NCBI GenBank assembly: GCA_035041965.1
Contig: JAPYMA010001806.1
Location: 62,001-126,000, forward strand
Direction of reading: 5' to 3'
From: Anisakis pegreffii
Lineage: Eukaryota > Nematoda > Chromadorea > Rhabditida > Anisakidae
Length of the DNA stretch: 64,000 nucleotides
How positions within the stretch are numbered: position 1 is the first letter of the stretch; every line of letters starts with the position of its first letter. This document shows, piece by piece, positions 39,038-52,700 of the stretch. Under the pieces are notes generated by a model. It saw only the letters and a list, made by a program, of their open reading frames with translations. It was not told where the DNA came from and ran no database searches. The position numbers and the translations under genes were made by a program.

Positions 39038-42000
39038 ATGAACAACACCAACGATAATGAGGAAACGTAAGCGCTGTGAAATTTTAGAAGAAGAACTCTC
39101 TTATTTGTGCAATCAAGCCAAGTGAAATTTGGTCACTAAGAGAACTACAATCCAATTTGACTGAAGTAGCATTTCGAGGCAATCATCTCACATTATCAAT
39201 ATTAACAATGAAAGAGATTTGAGTGAAATTCCGCTCTCAATGTTCTTGGAATGTTGGAAATATCAATGTATGGTGAATCACCAATGGGGTAGATATGAGC
39301 AGTAAATGTCATTTTTCAGCGGTCGCAAAGAAACTCTGCATGATGATATCAAGCAAACGGCTCAAGAGATGCCAGAAGGTGAAAAAGCGATTTTGGTGAG
39401 TTGTAAGTGCCGAAATTGATCAGAAAATGGAACATATTTTTAGCAAGTTTCTAAATTCAGTTTGGAAATCATCACGGAAAAGATAAGGAACTATTCAAAC
39501 GTTTCAAAATTTTACTAATAGGATGAAATTGTATCCGTCTATTAAATTTTATGAATGTTTTGATGAAATTAACCATTTAAACTATGAAAAGTTTAATGCT
39601 CACACCATTGGTACAATGGGAATTTTGTAAGCTTTTCATGATGACGGAATACTTCTCTTCTGAAGTGACAGTGAAAAAGTCGTATTCCAAAACAATTGTG
39701 TTCCAGTTGTTTCATCATAATGATCGTAGGCTCTTTGTAACAGCACAGAAATTATACACCTGATCATCATCAACTATTCGATTGTCAGGCAGCTCGAAAA
39801 CGTCAAGCAGAAGAAGAGGCAGCCATGATCCAAGATTACGAGGAACGTCGTCGGAGAGAACGAGAAAAAGAGGAAGCCGAGCTGAAGACCCTAAAGGAAA
39901 AAAAGGAACGTCGTAGATTGGAACGAGAAGAGGAAGAGCGACAATTCGAGGAGAGAAGACGCCTCGAGGAAGAGGCCAGGCGACATGAGGAGGTCAGCTC
40001 AAGACTTGTGATTTTGTTAGTTGCTAACGAGGCGTGCCTTGAAATGGCAACGAATGTGGTCATTCCATTCGTTGAAATTTTTGAGTTACGTGGAATGGTG
40101 ATAACGATAAATCTATCAAGACATACTTGGGTGATTCATCATGATTGGACCGGCGTCATGTTAACCGATGGCATTATTTTCATTCACTTATTTCGGAATA
40201 GACTGAATGTTGTCGCTAAACAACGATTCATTCGAAGCGATTGAGATCACAAGCGATCACACATGGAATGTGAAGATTAATCCTGAGCAATGCGTTTAGC
40301 CACAGACTCGAATCGGAATGAATATGACATCGTATCAATTTTTTAAAATGTTCCTTATCATAAATATGATGGGAATGTTGCTGCATTCAGGAGGAGCTGA
40401 AAGCTCGCATGGAAGCAGACAGACGCCGTAAAGAGGACGAGAAAAAGAGACGTCAGCAGCAATTGGCCGGAGCGTTTGCTTTAGCAACGGCCGGCAGACG
40501 TAATTTTGTGATTTCGAAAAGAAAAGAGGATAAATTCAGTAATATTTGTCAGGTTACTTTTCTTGCGAAACGTTCATAATTGTCATTTTCAAGTCAGTTT
40601 GTCACTTAAAATCAGTTTTTGACTGAAGCGATTTCTGCTGATTCATACAGTGTCGCATTCACTCAATTGTGGATGCGTTCGTTTCTACTTCATTTCCATG
40701 TGACTCAACTGAAAACATTAGAATGACCGATAGCGTAATTGTAGAATGCGATTATTTTCAACAGATTCTCATTCAATCACCACAAAAAGCAAATCTGAAA
40801 TTTCATGAATGGGACGACGGTTCAACATTCTGTTGATCTCTAAATTTCCTGTTAGTTCCAATCGACGGCTCTTGAAATGAATAGCGAAAACATTATTTAA
40901 ATTGAGTTTCAGGCGAAACAAGAAATGGAAATGACACAAGAACAACAAAAAGAAGAAAAAGAAGACCTAATGGCCATCATAAAACGAAGTTTGGAATATG
41001 GTGATCTGAGAGGGAATGATTTGAAGGAGAAAATCCGATCGATGCATCAACGAATATGCAAATTAGAGGCTGAAAAGTATGATCTGGAGAGACGGAAGGA
41101 ACGTCAGGAATATGATGTGAGCTCGATTTGAGTCGTAATAACAGCATACCAACTGCTCATTCAGTTGATCAAACCGATTCGGTGACATTCTGGCGAACTA
41201 TGGAAATTTTAAATGTGCAAATTCAAAGATTTTCAGCTAAAAGAACTTAACGAGCGTCAACGTCAGAGATTTCGCAATAATGCACGCAAGAAGGGTATCG
41301 ATCCTGCGTCACGATATCCAGTAAGTGGTTGCTCGTTATGATTGTTTTTTGTTCCCTTGATGGATCACAAGGAAAAATTTGTTAGAGGTGTAACTATTTG
41401 TCATGCATTATAGGTTTTGTGTTAGAAAATTGTTTCTGTAAAATTTGTTCAGAATTCATCGTAATTGCAGCCGAAAATTCTACTGCTGAGTAAGTATGAA
41501 AAACAAATCGACAGTCGAGATTTCGCTGAACGGAGAGCTGTCTTCGAGAACGTATGTACTATTCATGACAATTAAAGTAGCTTCCTCAAAAGCATTCCAA
41601 CAGCATCTACAAAAATGATATTTGAGGGTTTAATCAAATACTGTTGTTGATTGTTTTGATTTGATAATTTTCGATTGATTCAGTATAAATTGGATAATTT
41701 TATTGGAACAAGAATACTTATGAGTGTGTGTGTGCTTTAATGATTTTTTCTCAAATTGTCGATAGTATTGTTTGTTTCGATGAGATGGTGGTTTTTGCAT
41801 GAAAAAGCGCACATTTGAGATATTTTGTGTGTGTGTGTGTGATATGAAGAAAGCTTTCGTGATTCAGAAGAATGCATTTCCATGTTTTCCGAACGTTCCA
41901 CCTCCACCAACAGTCTACGAGAAAGTTGTTGCGCCTGAGAGTGGAATGAAGAAATCTCGAAAAAAGGTAACTAACTCATTGGTATTGTTCATTCAGTTGA

Positions 42001-42637
42001 TCATTGGGCTGACCAAATGATTTATCAATCAATCAGTCAATTTGTCCTCAATTATTCAAAGCGAATGTTTATTTTGATCTTCACATGAATGAATCATGAA
42101 ACGTTCAACAACGGTTCAATCCATTCAGCCAGGTAAGAGAAAACTGACAATGTTTGAACTATACGAATTGTGCGATGCACTCTCTCCGACCAGTGCGCAT
42201 CCGAAGGGAACAACACTTCGTGACAGTCAGGTGAGTCCACTTTTTAATTTCAGTGACAGAATTTCGTCATGAACTCGATACTGCCTACGATTCATACAAC
42301 AATCACGTGTAGGGAAGTGAAAAGTTTTAGTTGATTATGAAAATAACGTGAAGCAGAGCGATTTTTTAGTTTCATCCCTAAATCCACTTTGAATTCGAAC
42401 TAACGGAAACAACGAACAATTTTGATTCCTTTAATATTATCAATATTCAACATGACTTCGGAACTCCAGTTTCACGAAACGTTCGCATTCTATTCGAGAA
42501 CATAACCATTAAAATGATTGCAAATCATTTCAAAAATTTAATCACAGCGAGTGCTCGACGAGAACGACGATCCATCCGCTCAAATAATCGACGAGAACAA
42601 TGAGGGGGAAGAAGCAAGTGAAGGCGAAGAGGATTGA
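39038..42637 (+). CDS. Troponin T-like (paralog B), divergent ends
   Basis: Ten coding exons: 39038-39066, 39320-39395, 39789-39992, 40391-40552, 40913-41116, 41237-41320, 41471-41551, 41868-41966, 42129-42230, 42548-42637 (TGA). Phases agree; 376 residues. The core matches troponin T: QDYEERRRREREKEEAELKT, LKEKIRSMHQRICKLEAEKY, DLERRKERQEYD, LKELNERQRQRFRNNA, and SKYEKQIDSRDFAERRAVFE. Exons of 204 bases (39789-39992) and 81 bases (41471-41551) equal those of paralog A at the same places. Unlike A, it has no Glu-rich N-terminus. The GTARPP block is replaced by unrelated exons (NVPPPPTVYEKVV, KRKLTMFELYELCDAL), and it ends in an acidic tail. Probably a specialised isoform gene. Confidence 0.9.
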
Positions 42638-43872
42638 ACCGATTGGATCGTATGCTTTCATTACCTTTACAATTATCATGAAATGTGTGGAATCCTCCCA
42701 TATCATAGGCGATGAGTGAAATTTGACAAAAAACAAGATGGACTAGCAACACCCTCACTGTTCGTCTGTTAAATGCTAGATCAGTTGTGAATGAAGTAGT
42801 CAGTTGTTTACAGTCGCAATTCATATTCTTTCGTGAGACGTACTATTTTCAGGAACATTTATTCATGTTGCAACTGAAACATGAACAACCTGACCATGCG
42901 ATGCCTTCTAAACGCCTCCTTCCGAGACGACCATCAATGCTAAATAACTGCGCACTGTTTCACTTAACCATTCATATTCCATCACTCAATCACGTACCAT
43001 ATCATACATTCTAAATTTCTCAACTACTCTCAATATATTACTTTTGTGCCTCTCGTTTTTTGAAATTGAAATTTCTCAAATTCGTGCCTCTGAAGTGAAC
43101 TAATCTAAAATTTCAAACCATTTAAAAAACTTTTGCTATAATTTCATGAACAGATTGTTTAAGGGCTGAAATGAGACGACTTGTAATCCAAAGAAATTAC
43201 CTTCCTTCATATGAAACAATGTGATTGTGCATACAATTTTAATTACAAATTCATTCAAAACATTTGAAAATACATTAACAGTGTATAAGTGATATGTATA
43301 AACGTACAATTGCGTAATAAACATTATTCGTCCTTAAACCTCAGCACCAAACTGCGAACAATCTCTATTATCGACTGAAATGGACACATTCTCCAGAAAC
43401 GATCTCATTACTGAAAAACTCGAACAATTTCCACAAAATTGATTTCTCCTGGCCAGTTCTTAATTTTTACGAAATTAGACCCAGTGTTTAGAATGGTTTT
43501 TTCGTTCAAGCAGTGAACCACCCAGTTTGATTATCTGCTTTGCGTCCATTCATTCGGTAAATCAATTACAACAAAAAGCAGAAATACTGATTGTGAGCAA
43601 GATCATTCAATAACTGATCGTGAGACAATTCAATATCATTCAAAAAGATCATTCGATATGCAATCAACTCGCACATTTAACTTCATAGTAACTAACGAAT
43701 CATTCAAGTTCGAAGAGAACACCTATTGCAACGAACGGGTTTCGAAACTATGACAGTTTAAGTGATCAACCTAAGAATTTTCGGAATGTGTTCAAATTTC
43801 ACTGATGTATTGTATAATAGACCACTTCTATTCGCACCTGAATGACTGCTTAACAATAAAACATTGAAATAA
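42638..43872. other. 3' intergenic region between convergent genes
   Basis: Separates the stop codons of troponin T-B (plus) and POLD2 (minus). No exon or RNA gene recognised. Confidence 0.4.
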
Positions 43873-46864
43873 TCAACATATCATACTTTCATCAAAACTA
43901 AAATTCTGCTCAATAACTTCTAAATTCTTCAAATTCACAATGAGTGCAGATTTGGTTTTTGCGAAACTCGGAATGGACAGCAACAATGCACGTCGTCCAC
44001 CATCAAATTCACGTACTGCGCATTCGGCTGTGGCCTGATTTGCCGCAAACAGAACGTGCGGAAATGCCTCCTCAATGATGAACGGATCACGATCCTCAAA
44101 TGGAAATCCATCGACTGTATCAGGCACAGTGGGCGCCAAATGCTGCCACAAGAGGGTGCGTTCCAATAGATCTATACTGGTTGCGTTGACCGTGAAACGC
44201 TTCAGATCCGATAAAGGGCATCCTGAATGATAAGCAATGAGAAACTCGGAGAATCTCGAACTCACATCTTGATCAATTAGCTTTGAAATTGGAAAAATCC
44301 GATAGCAACAAGCATATTGGCACAGTGTCATTTAGTGACATTTCATTTCATTGCAAAATTCTACAAATAACTATTCCAGAAAGCCAAATGAGGGCGAAAA
44401 TTCAGTATTCCTGTGAACGGGGAATACAAAACCATCCAAATATCGGTACAATGTTGATGAAAGCGAACCTGAACTGCCCAAAAAGTTGACACCTTCGACA
44501 GAGAAATTATACGGATTGGTGACTAAGTTCAACATTTTCCCATGATATGATGCATGTGGAAATACGGCACGATGAATCGGTTGTTGAGGCAGCAGATGTG
44601 TAGCTGGATCGCCTAGACCCGGCATCACGTCCACTTCAATCATATTCTGAAGATATTTTCAAAAATTTTCAAAAAATGCGACTACAGCCAAAAATTGAGC
44701 GAATTTGATCAGTGTAATTTACTGTTTTTTTTAAATACTTATGGTGGACCACGTCACAGAATTATACAGCATTCCATCACTCCAACCTTTTTATTATAAA
44801 CTGCACGATAAAATAATAGGAACTATAATATCATAATTTTGCACGTTCAAGTTTTTGAAATCCAAAGAGAACTGAAAAAAATATATATAGTCTAACCGAA
44901 ACTTTCGATAAGAATTTGTCCATATTTGCAGCACATGCCACATTTGGGCACTCCTCATTCTTGACCAAGTAGCGAGCTGCTGTCGTGAATTCTCGAGCCT
45001 TCAATGTACAAAAAAAATCATACGAGGCATAGACTATATCGGAAAACTTCATTCAAAAATTTTAAAATTGGAACGAAAAACTCGATCATCATCATGACAA
45101 AAATATTCAAATTATAAACAAAACAGTTCAACTTACATAAGCCGTTATCGCTACACTTTCACCAGCAACCACCAATCTTGTGATATTCCTAACAATTTTA
45201 CGTTCCTGTAACAAATAAATTGTCCTTAAAAAGTGACTGATCATCAAAATACTATCATGTGAAGAATTTTTTGGGTCAACGAAAACACCTACTACCTTTA
45301 CGTTCAGTTCAACACGACTTGCAAGTGATGTTCAATTTAATCATCACAAGTTATGATCATCTTAGAAATGTACATGAAAAGAATGCAGAAGTTGAATACG
45401 TTAATAATGAGCAAATCTTCATGCAAAATATATCACATGGCATCAGACCTTTTCGGAGAGTGGTAACAATCCACTGAGCCATTTCTGAAGAATGTCTAAT
45501 GCGAACAAACGATCAGCTTCCTTTTCGGGTTCCTGTGAAAACGACAGGCCAGAAACGAACATAACGTACCTTAAACGAATTCAACACTTACACACATCGG
45601 GATTCCATCCGGAAGTAAATTACAATCACATTTACAGCTGCTTGAAATCAATTACAAAATAAATTCATTGGCTTTTAGGAAATTTTCGAAAACTGAGTGA
45701 AGATTTTCTCAAAATTAGAAATCGAGCGAATAACTAGACTGGTCACTTACTTATCCGATTCAATCTCAGGAAATGGTGGTTGCACGGCCATTTTCGGCCA
45801 AATAATTCGATCCACTCGAAAAATATCATCTTTGAGTTGCCTTCCAATCAGTCCAATGACACATCCTGTAGCTACATCATCCACACCGATGTCACCGCTT
45901 AAACGCACTATCTGGTCTTCATCTTCGAATTCCAAGTAATCTTTCTCTGAGACCAAGCTGAAATTGAACTTCCTTCTTGACTTTCAGCTCCACAATGCTG
46001 GAAACTCGTTAACTGAACGCAACTGATGGATCACTGAGCTATAGGGCAAATAAGTGGAAGTAGATGAATTTTGTTGAACTGATGTGAGAAAATGAGTTTT
46101 CATTTCAAAGAAATGAATGGAGGAATGAATAGAACAAAAGTTGTGATTCAATTACGAGTGTTGTCTGATCGATTAGCGATCATCTCAACGATTTTAAGCA
46201 TGGAGAGTCGACTGAAAATCGACTAACGTATTTTCATCGACTGGCTCAGGTAGGATGAGTTGTTCATCGGCGAGATCGCGGAGTACCGAAGGTCTGAGTT
46301 TTACACGTTTTGCCACTACGCCGATTACGAATGATGAATCAGTTTTGGAGGCTTGCGTCAAACGGCATGGTTCCATGTGCTCACCTTAAATGGAAACTAC
46401 GTAACAGTGAACATTTCACAATCCTAGAATCGAAATCAGCGCAAATCACAATCTTCGTAAATGTATATCAAACAGAAATGTCAGGGTTCATCGACTCAAA
46501 AGTCTCGAAGCACATTTCCAAATTTTTCTATTCGAAGTATTTAGAATTCCACAACGTTGATGCGGGATATCCGCCCAAACTGTCATAAATCGTACGGAAT
46601 TACTGCTCGGAATTCAGCTGGGCGTAGAAATACCAAAACCTAATGAAGACCGCATCAGACAGTGAAAATAAATGTTTAAAAAAACTGTTTACCGAGTTGC
46701 TGCTTCGCAGCCGCGATGATTCTCGGCCGCATTAAACGGATTCTGGCTCGATACGATTTATAATATTGCCTATGAAAACAGTTATCTTGCTGATCATTTT
46801 CGGTGATTATGAACCTTTCCGATAAATTTTTGTAGTCGACTGATTCTCTCGTGAGCTGAACCAT
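43873..46864 (-). CDS. POLD2: DNA polymerase delta subunit 2 (p50)
   Basis: Accessory B-subunit of the replicative polymerase delta. Nine exons: 46693-46864, 46228-46384, 45751-45957, 45592-45637 (or 45640), 45449-45532, 45137-45205, 44897-44998, 44469-44646, 43873-44222. Phases agree; about 454 residues (human is 469). Family segments: FHRQYYKSYRARIRLMRPRI, FVIGVVAKRVKLRPSVLRDL, VDVMPGLGDPATHLLPQQP, NLVTNPYNFSVEGVNFLG, LAPTVPDTVDGFPF, DPFIIEEAFPHVLFAANQ and LLLSIPSFAKT. The B-subunit carries an inactive calcineurin-like fold. Exon 4 is short, Cys-rich and less like the family than the rest, so its borders are uncertain. Exons 2 and 7 use AAG acceptors. An acceptor touches the ATG, suggesting trans-splicing. 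Confidence 0.93.
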
Positions 46865-46866
46865 CT
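46865..46866 (-). promoter_or_regulatory. Predicted trans-splice acceptor of POLD2
   Basis: AATCTATTTTCAG is immediately followed by ATG. Either a spliced leader joins here or an unseen upstream exon does. The protein start fits the family, favouring the former. Confidence 0.45.
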
Positions 46867-48340
46867 GAAAATAGATTAAAAATAGAAGATCTCACTCAGT
46901 TTCTGAAATAAAAAAAACACCCAAGTGCTGAACAAGTGCAGGAATTCTTGAACAGGTTAATAACCCGTCACTTCTTCATTTTTACGTTATCTGAGTAATG
47001 TTATCGACCTGATGATGTATTAAGATCGAACTATCGAAAGGTTTTAATAGTGAAGGATTAAAAATACCACAATTTAAAGAGTCTTAATTTTCAATATTCC
47101 CGCTGCAAATATTATTATTATTCTGCACCAAACCTAGAGAGCTTTTCACGCATTCTGAATCTGGAAAAAACTCGTTTCCTGACCCCAACAATGTATGGAG
47201 AATTGCTATGTCATTACTTACTTAAAATTGTAATATAAAATTCAAATTCACTGCTAGACAGACACCTATCAGAATAATCGCTCGTTTGGCAAACTGTCGA
47301 ATGCTGAAAAGTAAAGAAGGCGTCAAACCTATCTTTCATATGTTGATTTAGATTTCAACTTGCTAAGAGATATTTGGTTGAAACAAACACGAATCCACTC
47401 GACTGGCGAGGCTGATTTGAGTGTTGCAAACTGTTTCTGCTTTTGAGTACAGGTAGTTGTCGAAAATTTGAAAATGCGCCTAGACCACCGACTGCAGTTA
47501 GTGATGCGAGTGAGGTGGCTGATCAGAATTGGACAGTATTGGCTCCAGTTATTGCAAGATATAGCTATTGATCCACCGATTCCGCACCGGTTGGCCCAGT
47601 AGCACATTGCACTTTTGGAGTCAGCAGTCCATCTGCTTGGCTATCGAAACGGTACAAGGAATCGCCGCGTTGAATATACACAAGATCTCAATATACACAA
47701 GTAATTCATTGCACATCACTGATATTATTCGTAAAAATGTTGGATGAGATTTTCATGACTGATTATAAACTGGTGCGTACGAACTTAGCCATATGCGCGT
47801 GTCGCCGAAAAACGCTTCGTAAATGCGCACAAAACGAACAGAATGAATGTGGCTGTGAAAGTTAACAACGAGAAATCGTCGTAGCGCAACATTCACGACT
47901 GATTCCAAATTTAATTCTCTACAAGCACAGAAGGTCTCAGCAGAATTCATAATCTAGTTTTCGAGACTGTAACTTAAAATGAACCTTCATAACGAAAATA
48001 ATCCTTGGCGAGCAATTGAGATGAAAAAAGTACCGGAACAGAAATTTCATCGGTCAATGCCAAGTAATCCATTTAAAAGAGAATATGATGCTGATCGAAT
48101 ATGAAACTGATCCCGCTCTCCCTATCAAAATTGCAAAAAAAATTACGATTACGATGAAGTACGATGAAGTCAATTACGATGAAGTCAATCAAAAATCAAA
48201 ATAATATCATTCAAACAAAACAATAGTACCCTAGAACAAATCGAACCTTAATGATCTGCCACAGAGCGAGAAGCGACCAGAGCAGGTGAAGTGACGTCAT
48301 ATAAGCCACAAAACGTTTTAAGACTTTTCATCATATGATC
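46867..48340. other. Region without a supported gene
   Basis: Upstream of POLD2. One segment (about 47455-47573, plus) follows a possible acceptor and stays open for about 39 codons in one frame, but no partner exon was found. A short direct repeat, ATTACGATGAAGT and variants, lies at 48145-48190. Confidence 0.35.
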
Positions 48341-48344
48341 AGTC

Positions 48345-49068
48345 ATTCGATTTTGTCGATTCCCGAATTCTCTTGTCGATTCCCGAAACTAAAATTCCCA
48401 AAAAATCTCACTTTCTCAACTTACAGAAAAATTTCTGGGGAACCGTCTTTCGAATACCTTCTTAAATCAAAACTTTCTTTCGAAAACTGAATGATTCTCA
48501 ATCATTCTTTCCAGAATTTCTGATTTTCAAATTGCATGGAATCTTTCATTCCGGATCTAAAATGTCCATAAAACTTATTATCAAAACCCTCTTTCGAAAA
48601 CTTTCAAAAATCTTTCTTTCGAAAACATTCTCAATAATTCTTTCCACAACTTCTGATTCTTAATTGCATGGAATCTTTATTTTCGGAACTAAGATTTCCA
48701 TAGAATCTTGCAATCAAAACTTTCTTACGAAAACTTTCTCAGCGATTCTTTCTAAAATTTCTGATTTTCAAATTGCATGGAATCTTTCTTTCCGGAACTA
48801 AAATTTCCATAAATTCTCACTATCAAAAGTTTGTTTCGAAAACTTTCAAAAATCTTTCTTTCGAAAACATTCTCAATAATTCTTTCCACAACTTCTGATT
48901 CTTAATTGCATGGAATCTTTGTTTCCGGAACTAAGATTTCCATAAAACCTTACTGTCAAGACTTTCTTTCGAAAATTTTAAAAATCTTTCGATCGAAAAC
49001 TTTCTCAATGATTCTTTCCACAAATTCTGGTTCTCGAATTGCATGGAATCTTTCTTACCGGATTGTTA
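48345..49068. repeat. T-rich tandem repeat, about 241-bp higher-order period
   Basis: The phrase TTGCATGGAATCTTT recurs at about 48532, 48664, 48773, 48906 and 49039. Spacings alternate near 132, 109, 133 and 133, so two related sub-units form a repeat of about 241-242 bases. The shared text includes CTTTCGAAAACTTTC, ATTCTTTCCACAA and GGAACTAAAATTTCC. Copies are imperfect. No coding frame. Confidence 0.88.
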
Positions 49069-49721
49069 CTAGGTGATATTTTTTGACTTAATATACAATA
49101 TGTTTGATGATTCTCATTTTAAAAAACTCATTAAAAAGCGATCTATTTCCACTGAAGTTGTTATGAATATCACAAATCCATATTAATTTCAAGGCATGAT
49201 CAGTTACATCAAATCGTTGCTGTTAATTTCAGAAGCGTTTGATGAGTTTCATTCAGCTTTACTGAGAGCTTCATTGAGCTGAGTTGAATTGATAGAAACG
49301 CCCTGACGATCGTATCATATTCACGGCTTGTCTGGTTGTGAGCAACAATGAGGAAAATCTTTTATGCATTCTAATAAATCATCTGATATAGTGAATTGAA
49401 CACAGGGTGACACGATTAAACGTTATTACATCAGACATGATGAATCCGGTAATTAAAATTTAACTAAATCAACATCCAATGTCGCTAGGATTCTGTTGGG
49501 TCCTTATGCCGCTGAGTGGGCACCGCATTTGAAGCCATCGCGACCAGACAACTTTCCTTATTGTCAGTTGAAATATTGTTTTGTTCATATTCCACTCTCA
49601 GATATCTGAATCGTAAATAAATTTTCTGCTTAAACCACACTCTCGTCTAATTTGACTATTGAAAGTTCATCCAACCATCAGCACGATGTAAGGAGAATAT
49701 GTGAGAACCTTTGCGTAGATT
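49069..49721. other. Downstream of the transporter gene, no gene seen
   Basis: Between the tandem repeat and the last transporter exon. Probably 3' flank. Confidence 0.4.
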
Positions 49722-52700
49722 TCAAAAAATTCTGCTAAGGAAACATCGCGAAAATATCCAGCGATATACGCAGGAAGATAGAACTTACTTTGGCCATAAT
49801 GCAACTGCTACAAAAACGGCTGAACAAATGGCTGTGACACACCAGAAATCAACCGATACTGAAAATTCTTTAGTTGAGAAGAATTAATGTGCTTAGAATT
49901 GCTCATTTAAATTATCAATTCTCACTTCCAGTGAATTTTTTTGAATTCCGAGATTGAATGATACAATATGCATGATCTTTACGTTTTGATTCATTCGGTT
50001 TTGAGGAATTGAAGCATTCCTAGTGAAGCCGTGTGAATGAATGATTAATGAGAGATTTTTAATGTTCAATGTTTAATGAGAGATTTCGAGAACGAACACT
50101 GAAAATTTTTGGTCGGAAGTTCATGCCGATCAGGATACTGTAATTGGGTGTCTCTGAACCATGTCTTTTGCATGAGAACCTCCATTATGTACGTCATGAT
50201 GAATAGTTGAAGTTGCCTGAAAAATGTTCATTACTTTTCAAAAAAAAAAGAAACTTGATGGTCTAATTTAAAAGAAATCAATAAAGTACTGGTAAAAGTA
50301 TCAGTAGAATAAGATCAGTTGTCACATACCCCAACGTGATAAGTACACCGGATGAGGTTGCTTCTGCAATTGGAAAGGTTGTTTCGACGACCAGTTCCAG
50401 TCCTTCAAGAGAACATTAATTACGAATTTGTCTGAAACATTCGCTTTGGTCAGCCATTAACAATCCTGATATTCAGTGATTAATGAATAAGCCAAATTTT
50501 TAGTTGAATTTTTCGTTCTATTAAACGTTAACATGGGATCATGTCGTTGCATCAGCACAAGGCTACGAGCACATAAAAACACTGAGTGGAGCAGTGCATA
50601 GATAAGCAATTATTTGTTCATAATAATATCAACAACCATCAAACCGATTGGAAACACAGGAATGCTGAAGAATCCGAGTAGCATCATCGATGGAATTAAC
50701 GTGATCGCTGAGTGTAGTGTTCCGCTGACATTTTTGTACCGAACCAACTGAAAAAAAAAATCAACACCAACCTCATTCACTTCTATGTTTGTTGTGAATT
50801 CAAACGAAAAATTTAGTTTTCTTGTCGAAATCACGGTAATATCGAATTGTAATATGGAATTCATGCAAACGGAAGAATGAACTTGAAATGGGCTTCTGAA
50901 GCCATAGACAAATTTCTATTGGATGGAGACGAATGGGTATGAACACATTCCTTCTCAAGTGAAAAGAATGAAATGACTGAGGTCGTTTTCTCAGGCAATA
51001 TTTAATTCCAAGGGGAATGTGACTGTAAGTTGAGAGTGTAATGGACTCGAAATGAACGTACAATGCAAATGATGATTGCGCATAGAGCAACACCAAAATA
51101 GCATCCTTTGATCACTTCATTGAATCGTTTGAAACGATCCACAATTAGACCCGACACTATCGAGCCACAAACACCGCTGATCGCTGTGAGCGATATCGCG
51201 TAAGTGCTCATATCCTGCAGACAATTATACCACTGCAGTTCTCGATTAGCCTTCACAATCCTTAGGATTTGTATGCAGGCATAAATATTGACAATGACAT
51301 AAAATTCCATTTTCGCAAATGTTTCGCTAAGGCAGCGAGAATATGTGGAAAATTTTTGGGAAGGAAGGATATTTTTGACTGTGAAATATTCGCTTCATAG
51401 AAGCAGAATTCAACTAACGTGGTAGCCAATTTCAACGAGCATTGGGTCGATAGTGACAAAAAGTGACCATTGAAGAGCAAATGCAAGACCAAATGTAAGC
51501 ATTTGAATGTAGAATTGTGAGATGCTAAAAACATATCATATTCGAAACTCATTCTGAATAGAATTCATCGGAATATGTTCAGATCCATCCAGCTGATTCA
51601 TTTTAAGTTATTTTCTTCCCCGACGACTTGGCAAAAAATGACATTCTGAATATTGTCGGAAGACATTTCATGTTAATGTGGAGGTCCAACATGAGAGTGC
51701 AACGTATTTGTATTCGCGTTTCACGAGTGTTTTACATTTTTGCGTGAGCGAAATGCAAATTATCCATCAAATTGACCTGAACAATTGCAGAAGACCGTTA
51801 AAAAATGTTGGGGTGCTATGAGTTTCACTTGAAGCAGACGGTGGAGTTGGTGGTTTTGAGTGTGTAATGCCGAATGTCATCAGCATCACCAGAGAGGCCA
51901 TACTCAAGAGCATTGCATTCTGAAATGATTACTGCATCAAATTTAGCTGTGTTCAGTGCCAGATCAAAGGTGATCAAATTTGAGAGCAAATTTCATGTTG
52001 AATTGTCCAAAAGCTCCGGATTGAATTCCAAATTACAAAGGATTCTTCAAGATGAAATGATACCAGATAAAGTAGTTCTGTCGAGTCAACGATTTGCACT
52101 GAATTCGATACTATATATGGTGGTATCAGCGATCCAACCATCACACCTAATGGATTAGCTGCAACAGCATTCCAAAACGTTAAGCAATTCTTTCCATAGT
52201 CCAAATAATTCATGGAATAGAACAGACAATGACGAGCCAGTATATTATTCTATCAAATCATTCAGTACCTGTTTTTAGTGCAACAATCAAGGATTGCCGA
52301 TTATCAATCAAGCCAAAAATTTACACATTGAATCACAATCAAAAAACGCAAAATCAGTTTCATAAACGAGAATTTGAATCGAGAATCAACTCATATGAAT
52401 ACCTATAAATGATAGTGCATTGGCGAGTCCTCGCTGATCGTCGGCGAACCAAAACTCAGCAACCTTCGGTGATAAGCATAAGAAGAAGGGTTGAGCGAAA
52501 GCAGCTACTGCTTGACCTGAACTTTGATTCGATCAGAATTTCTCAAGGGACATTGTTTGAGCGGCATTCAAAAATTATCTCGAGCAATTTACAGCGACAA
52601 AGTTATCAAGAAGCATTTTCAACGTATTCAAGGCAATCGAATGCATGACTCGGTGCTGCTGTTTATTAATAAAACACACAATTGCGATTGTTATATAATT

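Noticed and set aside
47455..47573. Plus-strand exon-like segment after a TACAG acceptor
   Set aside because: Open in one frame for about 39 codons but no upstream or downstream exon and no known family.
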